64,000 bases of DNA. It comes from Gnetum montanum (lineage: Eukaryota > Streptophyta > Gnetopsida > Gnetales > Gnetaceae). The notes under the pieces are model-generated. The model had not been told where the DNA came from. It searched no databases and saw only the letters and a program-made list of their open reading frames with translations. Both the position numbers and the translations under genes were made by a program. Location of the stretch: the NCBI GenBank assembly GCA_015680685.1, contig MNCI01014239.1, forward strand, positions 417,827-481,826, written 5' to 3'. The stretch's first letter is position 1, and the number at the start of each line of letters is the position of its first letter. Of this stretch, positions 44,261 through 54,428 are shown piece after piece.

Positions 44261-46103
44261 TACCCCCATGACTAAATGAAAACTCGTCCTTGAGTTCCAT
44301 ACAAAATATTGGGAAGGTATGGGATTATTGACTTGAATGGAACTAATGGTGAATGGGATGACATGTGAACGGATCATCATTACAGAACATGACAAAACTG
44401 GTGTTCACGACAACAAGAGTGAACACCTTATACATTTGACATCAGGCCCTATTTGGCAGCTAAGAGAGAAGAGAGAAGAGAGAAGAATTCTACTACTGCC
44501 AACGCCAAGATTGCACCTTTCATTGTCTATACATAAGCACACCATCGATCTTTCTCCTTGCATAGCTACTTTAGCACTGCTCCATTCCAAGTTTTCCTTC
44601 CAGATCCATTCCGTTGTTGCATGATTATCATCTACATATACAACATAGTCTTATATTAGCAAGGGTAAATAAATCATAATGCAATTGATACCTTGCTTCG
44701 GTGTGAGGTCCATTGCCTAAGTTGTGATATGGCTGATACAGATCTAGAGATATAATCATGGTGACTACTGAAGGTGTAGGCATTAGGAGAAAATTGAAAA
44801 AATTGGGTTTGGACCCCCATGACTAAGAGCGAACCTCTGGTAGCAGTAGAATGGAGAAAGAGAAAAGGAACAAGAAAGATGGAGAAAAAGAGACAACTAT
44901 AACATCAATGAAATGGATGTCAAGATGGAAATGAACAAAATAGAGTGCATTGTGAAAATGTTAAAGGAAAGAATTTAACTGGTGCACCAAATAGGAATGC
45001 CAGTGGGTCCTCCCCAAAGAAGGATCATGCCCTTAATGCCCTAACAAACCCACATTCAAAGAGTCCGTAGGCTGTAGGAGTGTCATTTGGAACAAGAGTT
45101 AAAGTCTTAACAATGCATCCACCAAGATATGAACTACTAATACAACTGGCAATGAGGTGATAGATGGGGAAAGAAGGATAAAAAGAAGAGAATGGAATGG
45201 AGTCTCAAGAAACCACATCCAGTGACTTCGCATCAATGCATTTGGCCAATCCATCCACTTGAAGTAATGAGAATGCATCCCTCAAAGAGCCACCACTATT
45301 CTGACGAAACGAAGAAGGAGAGAATAGGAAGCAAGAAGGGTCTTAGTTAGAGGGAACATGTTTATTTTAGTTCCATAACCAATGCTTGTAGCCCAAATGA
45401 TTATTTCGTCTAAGGGGTGTGCTTTGAATTCTCACTGTTTCTTATGTTTTTTTTGTTGTTTTGTATGCTTATGCATGAGAACCACACCATGCAAAGACTT
45501 TGTTATTTTTATTAGCTCAGATTCCCGATAATGGAGCAATGTCAAAATGGGAAGGAAAACTCAAGAAGAAGAAAACATCCAAGCACCCAAGACAATGGCC
45601 AACACAAATGCATCAAGTTCCCTTGAAGTCACACCATTTCCAATCCTTGAGTCCTTCCTTAGTTTGAGAAATGCCCAGTCACTGATTCATTATAGTTCTT
45701 ATTTAGAAAGGGACTCTACATTACCAAGCCAAGAGAGACCATAGAAATTTGTGGATGTATGAATGAAGTCGACTCATTGCCCATCATATCAAAAGAACCA
45801 TACCTTAGTATCAACATCATAACTTAAAGGTAAAATCCAAACATTAGCAATCAATAGGAAAATAGTTCATACCATCTTTGGAACACTTATTGGATGAAAA
45901 AACTAACAAAATGGATAAAACACACACACGAAATGAAAAAGTATAACGATGTTGTAAAACAAAAATAAGAAAAGTTAAAGAAATTTGTAAAAAAAATGTG
46001 CAAAACAAAAACGTGTAAAACAAAAATGTGTAAAACAAAAACTTAAAAGAACTGAGGTCCCCGAATGATCAGCATAGGTGGCCATCTCCCCCATGACTGA
46101 ATG
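44261..46103 (-). other. M2 3' non-coding region
   Basis: Collinear with A1 positions 211-2166. It has polypurine-like motifs at 46083-46101, 44812-44830 and 44261-44275 (all read on the minus strand) and a decayed copy of the hairpin at 44994-45050. No conserved protein is seen, and ORF3 is absent as in A1. Confidence 0.7.
44994..45050 (-). other. Conserved hairpin, decayed M2 copy
   Basis: Arms GGTTTGTTAG and CTGGCATTCC (minus strand) pair at only 6 of 10 positions, but the loop GGCATTAAGGGCATGATCC, then TTTGGGGAGGACCC, is well kept. Confidence 0.55.
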
Positions 46104-46356
46104 GAAAGGGAGAGATATGAAATAACAAACATGTATTTGAATTTCCTAGAAGTGTCCAACTTCTCCTGATTGATGTTTTTAGGTTAAGGGATAGAAGTCA
46201 GCGATGCTCATACTCCAATGTATCTATGCCTTCGTTGTGGGCATGAGTTGTTCCCCCAGTTTGTTCCATGCATGTTGGTGGGCTACTTTCTTGATTAGTT
46301 GTCAACTATTGGTTGTTCTCTTATTGTGTGGTTGCTACATACAAGAACCATTGTAT

Positions 46357-46860
46357 CTAAGTTTCTTGGGCACACCAGTTGGATACAGGAGATGTTGAGC
46401 ATTCCTGTATGTCATCACCCTCTAAGTCATTGTATGTGATACACGAAACTTTCTTCTTCTCGATCTTGCCATAAATGTTTTCCTTAGATATTTCCAAGGA
46501 AATATTGCAGATCCCTAGGCATGCATTGATGGTGCTGAGCCATGCTCTCCCCATTATAATTTGGAAGTCCCCTTTGTTATTGTTGACTTCTATCACTAGG
46601 AAATCAACTAGGTATGACCAATCACACACAGTGGTAATGATGTTCTCTACCAATCCCAAGGGAATGATGATGGATTGGTTAGCTAGCCCTAGTTGAATAT
46701 TGCTCTTCTTAAGTGGAGGCAGGTTCTAGGCTTTATACATTTCTCATGAAATTAAGTTGATTATGAAACCTGAGTCAAGAAGAGCCTTATGTGGTTCGTT
46801 CTCGGTGACTTGGATCTAGATTAAGGGAATTACAGGGTCAGAGAATTTCCTGGGAAGGTG
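46357..46860 (-). pseudogene. M2 retropepsin (protease)
   Basis: The active site KALLDSGFIINLIS has the canonical D-S-G with its Asp codon at 46774-46776. From 46659 to 46357 the frame is open: MGLVENIITTVCDWSYLVD, FLVIEVNNNKGDFQIIMG, RAWLSTINACLGICNISLE. Two TAG codons lie between the active site and the flap. The frame ends near 46357 and the sequence continues into the region shared with A1 1-210, without RT. Confidence 0.85.
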
Positions 46861-47064
46861 GCCCACCTTGATCTAGTTAGTAATGACATGTGTTAACATA
46901 ACCGTATATGTTAAGCCCTGTTGTTTGTTTGAAGGGAGCTCTGAAGCCTTGTATGTTGGAGGAGCGTGCACAGACTCAACTGCTTGTGGGGGTGAGAGCT
47001 TGTTTGGGCTTTTGGTTCTAAAGAAAGGTCTTCTCTTCTTGCGGTTGTCAAAACTAGTAGTGGG

Positions 47065-47780
47065 TTAAAGGTTTACAGCTCTCATAGCATTACATTGATG
47101 CAGTTGAGTGGGGAGTTCCCCTTGCATTGTTGGAGCAGGTGGTAGTGAAACTATTGGCGGATGAGTGGCAGATGGATTCAGAGGATGGTATGTGTGTGGT
47201 GTATCTTCCATAGAAGAAGGAGTCCTAAAATACCCCCGAACTTGGTAGTGACATTGTGCGGTTGCGTGACCCATAGATTCACTTGGAGAAACTGGTTGTT
47301 GCACGTAGTAGCCATATGGGTTTGGTTGCTAGTAAGGGTATTTTTGTCTAGGCAATGGCATCCCCCATGATTGTGGGTGTTGCCACTACTGATGTTGCCT
47401 GATAGGTTGTGGTGGATTTCCACTTGGATAATATGTTAATGGTTGGTGGAACTGCCTTCGGTTACCTTGAGGATAAGGTAACCTTTGAGGTTCCTACCGT
47501 CTGTTAAGTCTTAGGTTGAGTGCATACACCCCAGACTCTTGTACATGTGAGATTATTGGGCAACATCCCTTAGCATGGTCATATTGGAAGATCTCACATC
47601 CACCATCATCGTTTGTGTTTGAATCCACAACCTCATCGATGATAGTCATTTTTCCCTTATCCTTGTCACGTGCATGGCCTGAATCTCTCCACTTTTTTCT
47701 ACCATGGTCACTACTTCGTTCCTCCTTAGACTCCTCTACAATTTTTAGGACAGTTTCAATTTTACTATCTAAGGAGCTGT
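47065..47780 (-). pseudogene. M2 gag C-terminal part
   Basis: A charged segment (EESKEERSSDHGRKKWRDSG) is followed by the zinc-knuckle region at 47563-47598, CEIFQYDHAKGC, where the second Cys is Phe. The tail is rich in P, Q, Y and S, with QPVSPSESMGHATAQCHYQ and TYHPLNPSATHPPIVSLPPA open at 47304-47065. Equivalent tails exist in P2 and P5. The N-terminal part is deleted. Confidence 0.72.
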
Positions 47781-47785
47781 GATAT

Positions 47786-49720
47786 CACATCCCATCAATG
47801 AGTTTTGAAAATAATTTTGATTGTTAATAAAACACATTAAGAATAAGGCAAGATGTAGTCCAATAAAGTGAAGATTTCTATATGTTATCGAGTACTATGG
47901 AACTGATTATTTGAACAATGAGCCCACAACATTCATCCATTCATTTCATTAATAAGAGGTTCTTATCATGGCCATAATGATATTCTTCTCATCATACAAC
48001 TAAGAATAAACCCTTGATCATTATGCCTAGACCGAAAAGTGAAGAACCAAGAGGAAATGTAAAGGGTGTGACATTAAGAGGATTTGTCGACTCTCTTGGA
48101 TTACTTTTGTTAGATTTATCCTATTTCCTAGGTTGTATTATATCCTTGTAGATCTAAGGAAAAATGGGAGTAAGAGTAAAATAAGTGTTTCCTTGTCATA
48201 TCACTAGAAAGACATATTACCCATGATTGAAGGTAGTCTTTTGGTAAGGTTGACACAAGTAAAAATAAAACTCATGCACAAAATCAATTTTTGAAAGTCC
48301 CATTGGAAAGACATGTTACCTATTCTTGAAGATAGAATACTTCTTAGAAATTGAAAAAGTAAATCATGTAATGAATAAACTCCTCCCTTGGACAATAGGC
48401 CAAGTGACAATACTCCTTGCAATGGTTGTAATGTTATAGTTGTAATTCCAATAGATGAGATAATGCGATGTCACTAAAATGCAATCTAGACTTGGTTTGA
48501 ATCTTGGATAGAAAGGCTAATATTTACTTTAACCACTAATAAAACAAAACAATTCATTATGCCTATGGTAAGACACCTCACGTCCTAGTTTTAGTAATCC
48601 CTTCCAAGTCCATTTCATCTCACTGTATGAATAATCATAACTTGTGGTTTTGTGTAGCATAGCATAATTTTCCTAACTTGGTAATACTAACATGTTTTTT
48701 TTTCTTAATAGCTATGCATTACATTCAACTCCTTAAGTTCCTAAGGACAGTTTTAGGTGTGGTTATACAAGGGCATTAAGGACTAGAGCCTACTTTGGGG
48801 AGGACCCCCTTGTATAACTATTGTATCTGATACTTTCCAAGAGATTCCCCATGATCTTGAGTCTTCCAACACCAATAAACATTAATAAAAACTTCCCTTA
48901 TCATTTAAACTATCCATTCTAATAATATGAACTCATTAGCCATCTCATGCATCTTATCAACACTTCATGAACTTTCGTAGCCATAGATTCCTTCTTTATG
49001 AACTTTCTATGCTAAATTCTTGAAAAATATAAATCATCCATCACTCGAGACCCTCCAAACATGCTTTATACCTTCCAAAAATCCCAAATGATCCATCCTT
49101 GATCCTTAGAACCTATTAAAAAATATGAATTTCTTGCCTCTAATATCAAAGCCCATAAAATCTATAAATATGCAGACACCTATCCAAATTTTCATCATTT
49201 TCACATTTGAGCCAAGGTTGATTTTACCATTTTTCTTCTACAATATGAGCTATGACCTCCCAACTTCCAACCCTCATAACTTTAGAATTGTAGCTCTAAT
49301 TTTCATGATTCTTGATCTTGTTTGATCATGGATCTCTTAACTTAGTCATGGAGGTATGCTTAGTGGGCTATAACAAAAATTGAGGTCAAAATTTGCTAAC
49401 ACCTTAAAGGTATTAAATGGTAATAATGAAGGAAAAATTGAAATTTTTTTAACAAAAATCATCACATTAACATCATAAACACTTAAATAATCCTCTTAAT
49501 TATCCATACCAACTATCATGAGCCATGAATAAGAACAAAATGGATAACTATGAGAGGTTATAAGGAAATTAATGTTTATGAGGTTGCTTTTTGAAAATTT
49601 TTCCAACTTTGGAATCCTAATAAACTAAGAATTTGATCTAATTAAAGGTATGAGAAAGGAATAAAGTTATGAAACTTAGAGAACATTTTCTAATAATTCC
49701 TAATTTATTGATGATTGCAG
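47786..49720 (+). other. P34 3' non-coding region, continued
   Basis: Collinear with P5 60740-62561: GAGCCCACAACATTCATCCATTC near 47920, GGGTGTGACATTAAGAGG near 48065, the hairpin at 48762-48818 and the middle polypurine-like motif at 49341-49358. No coding content. Confidence 0.68.
48762..48818 (+). other. Conserved hairpin, P34 copy
   Basis: GTTATACAAGGG (48762-48773) is the exact reverse complement of CCCTTGTATAAC (48807-48818), a 12-bp perfect stem in a sequence quite different from the A1 stem. The loop carries GCATTAAGGACTAGAGCC and TACTTTGGGGAGGACC. Confidence 0.82.
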
Positions 49721-52470
49721 ATGGCCTCAAAGAGAGGAGCACAAGGTGGACCCTCACAACCGGTAAGCAAAACAGACATATGGATATGAAAGAGGCCAAA
49801 TACAAGCACAAGAGCTACAAGTAGAACACGTGGAACAAGAGGTTCAATCCTTTAATATCCATCAAGAAACTCTTTCTACTAGACATTCAGCTCAAGGCAA
49901 GGTAAAACAAACACAAGTACAAGGACAACACCTCACACTATCACAAGAATGCCTTAAAATTATCCAAGAAAAGATGCTCCTGATCATAGTCATTGTGGAA
50001 ATGAACTTTGGTCCATTTGAGAAATTTTTTCCAAAGGTACTAAGGATGCAACTCCAGGCATCATTGTTATGGCCTATATTATTAAACAATGGAGAATGGT
50101 ATCTAGGGAAGACCTACCAATTATGGCATAACAAGGAAAAAAATGTTATAGTCAACATATAAGGAGCCTCTATTTCTTATTTAATCAAGATGATAGCAAA
50201 ATCTCTAAATGTGCCCAATGAAGGGCCAAGATTGCCACATCTATCCATCTATTTGGACATAGAAACTAGAAAACTATGGTTGAAAATGACATATAACAAA
50301 GAAGATAAGGAATGCAATGAATTAACTTTGGAAGAAAGAATTTATTTTAAAATTAGCACATGTCACCTATTTCCCACAAAATGACTCAATAAGTTATCCA
50401 CCTATGCCACCAAAGGAAGTAAGATCCTCATGGAGAAATATAACATCAATCTTGCACAACTCTATTTCATGGAAATTTAGAGGTGGTTTGAGGAAAAGAA
50501 GGTAGGGAAACTTAATCTTCCATTTCCTTACCTAATTAGGAAGCTATGCAAATGTGCTAAAATCCTAATGTACACCAATGAAATCCTTAGAAAGGATTAG
50601 AAGGCCTCATATGCTAAAATTCTCAAGCTAGCACCACCAAACAAAGATCAACTAGAAGAACAAACAAACATTGGTGAAACCACATAGATTGAAAAACAAC
50701 AGCAAGTGGGTGTCAATGGTTAGTGGCAGCAATAGCAACAGCAACAAAAAGTTCCACCACCATCATCATAGGACTATAAACCATCAATGAGTCATCTACA
50801 ACAAATTATAGAGATAATCAGTTGGGAAACGCATGAGGAAGCTAACCTCTACAGAGTGATTAATAGTGCCATTCAATCCACCATTTCCACAAATCTTGTT
50901 AGTGCACAAATATCCTTACAATCAAGAGGATGGAACCAATGGTCACAGCAAATTTTTGGGAACACTACATTATTCTCAGTGATGCTTGAAATAGGATAAG
51001 GAACCACTATTGTGGTCATGTAGCACAAGATGTAGTAGGAACCACAAAGGTGATCATGGATCACATCAATGAATCCTTCAACGTACCTATTATGTCACCA
51101 ATAGATCTAACTAGAGTAAGGGATGCTCAAATGTTAACTAGAATCTCAATGACTCCTGGTTACCATGAAGATGTGCTAGTTCAACCACTGCAGATTGGGC
51201 AAGTAATGATCACTCTTTTTGACATCCCAAGTGATGTCATTGTAGTGTAGTTGGAACTTATAGCAACAATAGATAAGATAGTTATGAGAGAGACTAGGGA
51301 AGAGCATGAAAAATCTAAAATCCTTACACTATAGGAAGAGCTCATGACCCTAAAGGTTGAATGCAATCTAACTCACATCATTGTACCTAACTAGATTGAA
51401 CAATTCAAAATAGAGCACATCAATCACCTACTAGAGTAGAATTAACAAATGGAGAATGAGAGGCATGAAATGCCTTAGTAGAAGAAGCATAAGCATATTC
51501 ACATGCTAAGACACTCACCACAGCACAAGAAGAAAACAAACAACTTGTTGTAGGCAACACCAAGTTAACCAACATTGAGAAGAAAGAGAAAATCCTAGAA
51601 GAAAGAATCTATCAATTGAGAAAGAAATTAATGAGGATTAACCAAGACATTAGCCACTTGGTAAGAAAAAATATAATCCTCTCAATGGAGGAGGTATGTG
51701 TGATTAGAAAAAAACCAACCATTGAAATTAGCACATGGAAAAATAAAGCTAAGAAGCATGAAAGACTTAAGGAACACTTCTATGACAAAGTGGGGATGTA
51801 CAAGTAAATCAATTAGAAAGAGATCTAGATGGAAAAAGCCTAGCTCAATTCCATATAAATGCAGAATCTAGATTGGTACCCCATATTGGATAGTTATGCT
51901 CACATCTATGAAGTAGAGGTCAAAAATAAAGACCTACATATAGAGGATTTGAAGGAATACATGGGGTTTATTAACCTTCATTATGCTAACTTTTCCATGT
52001 TAATAATAAGTAGGCCCAAAAATGAACTTGAACAATAAGTAGTAGCCATGTATGCATTGTACGATAAGGAGTTAGCACATAAAAAAGATGCTTTGCAAAA
52101 AATTTAGGTGGAAAAATTTGAATTACAAGCAGTAAAGATTAGCTACCAAGGGTAAAATGATGTTGCAATGAACTTGGCTAGAAGATTGTCTGATTATCAT
52201 GAATTATGCACAAAGGCCAAGGCATTTGAAGAAGAGAAGAGATAGTTTGTGGCATGGTATGTTAAGGCTAATTAGATGTTTCCACAACTACCATATCCAT
52301 GGGATGTACCCACTCCATCACACATTGCACAACAAGCATGGACAATACATGACCCAAGAATACAAGAGGAGAAACTTTAGGCACTCCTGAAAAGATACAA
52401 ATTCTAAAAGCCTAATGACAAGAGGAAGCAACTAATGGGGGATCCACCACCATCAAGCACTACATAGGCT
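49721..52470 (+). pseudogene. P34 ORF3, coiled-coil protein in env position
   Basis: The ATG at 49721 follows ATGATTGCAG, a good splice acceptor, and opens MASKRGAQGGPSQP. The N-terminal domain reads NFGPFEKFFPKVLRMQLQA, LNNGEWYLGKTYQL, KSLNVPNEGPRLPHLSIYL and ERIYFKISTCHLFPTK. With KLNLPFPYLIRKLCKCAKIL it resembles the putative plant transposon protein domain. A glutamine- and proline-rich hinge (about 50690-50770) is followed by a long region of heptads (51250-52250) and PQLPYPWDVPTPSHIAQQA near the end. No membrane segment is seen. It is the longest copy, about 900 codons if intact, but has many stops. Confidence 0.68.
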
Positions 52471-52619
52471 ATATCAAACTTCATTAATTTTTTTTTTTTT
52501 TCAAAATCTATCTTGTCATTTCTATAAAACACCACTGTAGCATTTAGTGTCATGTAAATATACCTCTCAATTTTGCAAGGAAACCTATCCTCATTTTTTT
52601 TAACTCAAGGATGATTTTT

Positions 52620-52637
52620 CAGTCAATCTTAGGGGTA
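52620..52637 (+). other. Polypurine tract of P34
   Basis: CAGTCAATCTTAGGGGTA directly before the LTR start; slightly decayed from CAGTCATGGGGGTA. Confidence 0.65.
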
Positions 52638-53425
52638 TGATAAATCAAAATTTGGTAAACTATGATATCAAATATATGATATCATAGCTTTGGTATGATA
52701 ACTCTGATATCATAGCACTAGCTAAATTGTTGTATATGTGATATCACGGGATGTGTGAAAGCCTATAAATACAACACTTATGTGCATGCAACCACAATAG
52801 ATTTCAGTCCATAGTAATAGAACTCATTTAGTTTGTTTTTTTTATTTTAGTCTTAAGTGCTTAGAAGTGTGAATGCCCATAGTGTAATGTGATATAGTGT
52901 ATGGAGTCTTTATTTGAGCATCTTGTACTTGGGCACAAGTGTGACCATCTATAAAGATCAAACTATTTCATACTTTTGTAGCATTATACTAGTTTATTAC
53001 TTTACTTAAAATAATGTTTCCTACTTTGACTTAGTATAATGTTTATTGTTTTTCCTAGCTAATGTTTACTTTTCCATGTAATTTAATTTTATTGTTGTTA
53101 AGAAAAATGAGTATGATTGATCTCGAGGACTTAACTATGATTACTTGGTAATCCAATAGTGCCATTGCTTAGTTTTCCCAGTAGCAAAGTACTTGGTAAT
53201 CCTAGTAGTTATTACACAAAGCCTAGGGTGTGTATGGAAGGTTAGGACTAGATACTCATTGTCATAGGATAGGATAGATTTGTTTATTGTTTACTTAGAT
53301 TTAGAAACTATTTTCATATCATGTTTACTAGGAGTAGAAATGGTCCTACAACATTAGTTATCATATACATCATTGTGAGCTAAACCATACACATAGACTT
53401 CACTAGCTCCATGTGGAAAGACAAC
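52638..53425 (+). repeat. P34 3' LTR, cut by P5
   Basis: Starts TGATAAATC. U3 has decayed GATATC pairs (52665-52750), with a TATA box at 52764-52771. The LTR aligns with A1 up to GGAAAGACAAC, which matches A1 GGGAAGACAAT near 3095. P5 begins there, so about 130 bp of LTR end should reappear after the right end of P5, outside the window. Confidence 0.75.
52764..52771 (+). promoter_or_regulatory. TATA box of the P34 LTR
   Basis: TATAAATA followed by CAACAC, downstream of the GATATC pairs. Confidence 0.65.
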
Positions 53426-54269
53426 TGATTAAGTGTCTTTGGTTAGCTGCATCAATGGGATGTCATCGATAAGATCCTGTTGACATAGGGTTTCCCACAT
53501 TAACATGTACCTGTTGATGTGGCATCCTAATAAGTCTATAAATACATCACCCTAGCTATTTTAATAGGAGTTATATTTTCAATTACTAGTGGAATTCTTG
53601 TAGTTTGTTCCTATAAGAGAGAATAATTCTCTAGGTGCCCATAGTAGGAGTCAAGGAGTGTATAGATCTTTATTCAAGCACTATTATACCTAAGCATTGC
53701 AGTGTGTGCAAAAATAGAGATGAGATTTTTTTTAAGCCTTACAGCGCTTCAACTAGCTTAATGATTTATTTATGCATTTATTGTTTTCATTTATTACATG
53801 ATTAATTAAAATAAGATAATTAAGACTTTAAGTAACTAATTAATTTAGCTAAATAAACTAGCATACATGAGTACGACCACTTTGAGCATATGTATAACAC
53901 TTGGTAATCCTAGTAGCGCTTAATGCTTGATCACCTAGTAGTGTTGTACATGTTCAAGATGTGTACAAAAAGTGGGACCATATGCTTATGTTAGGATAGT
54001 TAGTTATTAATTAGCAATTAAATTAGTTGAAATAGTTAATCAATTTATTCTCAATCTATCACTAACCTTAGGTGACATGAGTATAAAATAATAAAAATTA
54101 TGTGCCTCAATTGTACTTAACCATACAATTAAGCCTCACAAGTGTAGTTGAAAAGAGAACAATCGTTCCATGATTAGATTTACTTTCTAGATTGAATCCT
54201 ATGTACAAGAACCCTAGGAATCCATGGAATTCAACCGGATTGGGCATAGGTGCACCTCATTACACATCA
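53426..54269 (+). repeat. P5 5' LTR (844 bp)
   Basis: Starts TGATTAAGTGTC and ends TACACATCA. It aligns with 63305-64000 from the first base: the first 34 bases match in length and differ mainly by transitions. The TATA box is at 53537-53544. The segment GTAGGAGTCAAGGAGTGTA (53640s) is shared with A1. A primer site follows after one base. Confidence 0.88.
53537..53544 (+). promoter_or_regulatory. TATA box of the P5 5' LTR
   Basis: TATAAATA, 111 bp into the LTR; the 3' LTR copy is at 63430-63437. Confidence 0.7.
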
Positions 54270-54270
54270 T

Positions 54271-54288
54271 TGGCACCATTGCTAGGGA
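54271..54288 (+). other. Primer-binding site of P5 (tRNA-Asp), decayed
   Basis: Reads TGGCACCATTGCTAGGGA. The complement of the plant tRNA-Asp 3' end is TGGCGCCGTTGCCGGGGA. All four differences are transitions, and they fall exactly in the three CpG sites. Confidence 0.85.
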
Positions 54289-54428
54289 TTCTTAGCTAGT
54301 ATGGTGTGCTATCAATCTAGGATTACTGAAAATTACTCAACATCATTGAAACAAATCCAACAAAGTTAAATCATAACAATTAATCAAAACTATACTACAA
54401 GCACATTTAGAAACTATTTCTATCAAAA

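Larger units (their letters stand above)
43441..47785 (-). mobile_element. M2: truncated gag-protease retrotransposon
   Basis: Minus-strand copy of the A1 subfamily: 3' LTR (43441-44260), polypurine tract, non-coding region, protease and the C-terminal part of gag. RT and integrase are absent. The 5' LTR, leader and most of gag are missing; the right edge near 47785 passes into P34 non-coding sequence. The gag and protease frames are the best preserved of all Athila-like copies here. Confidence 0.75.
42285..53425 (+). mobile_element. P34: Athila-like deletion derivative, split by M2
   Basis: The parts 42285-43440 and 47786-53425 read as one element: protease, short tail, non-coding region, ORF3, polypurine tract and 3' LTR. 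RT, RNase H and integrase are absent; the protease tail runs directly into the motif that normally follows integrase. The non-coding region is collinear with that of P5 across the M2 insertion. The 3' LTR is cut by P5 at 53425. The left junction with P2 at about 42285 has no LTR and suggests recombination or deletion. Confidence 0.65.

Noticed and set aside
49125-49325. 66-codon hydrophobic frame before ORF3, possible signal or env fragment
   Set aside because: AT-rich non-coding region; the frame is absent from P2 and P5 at the same place.
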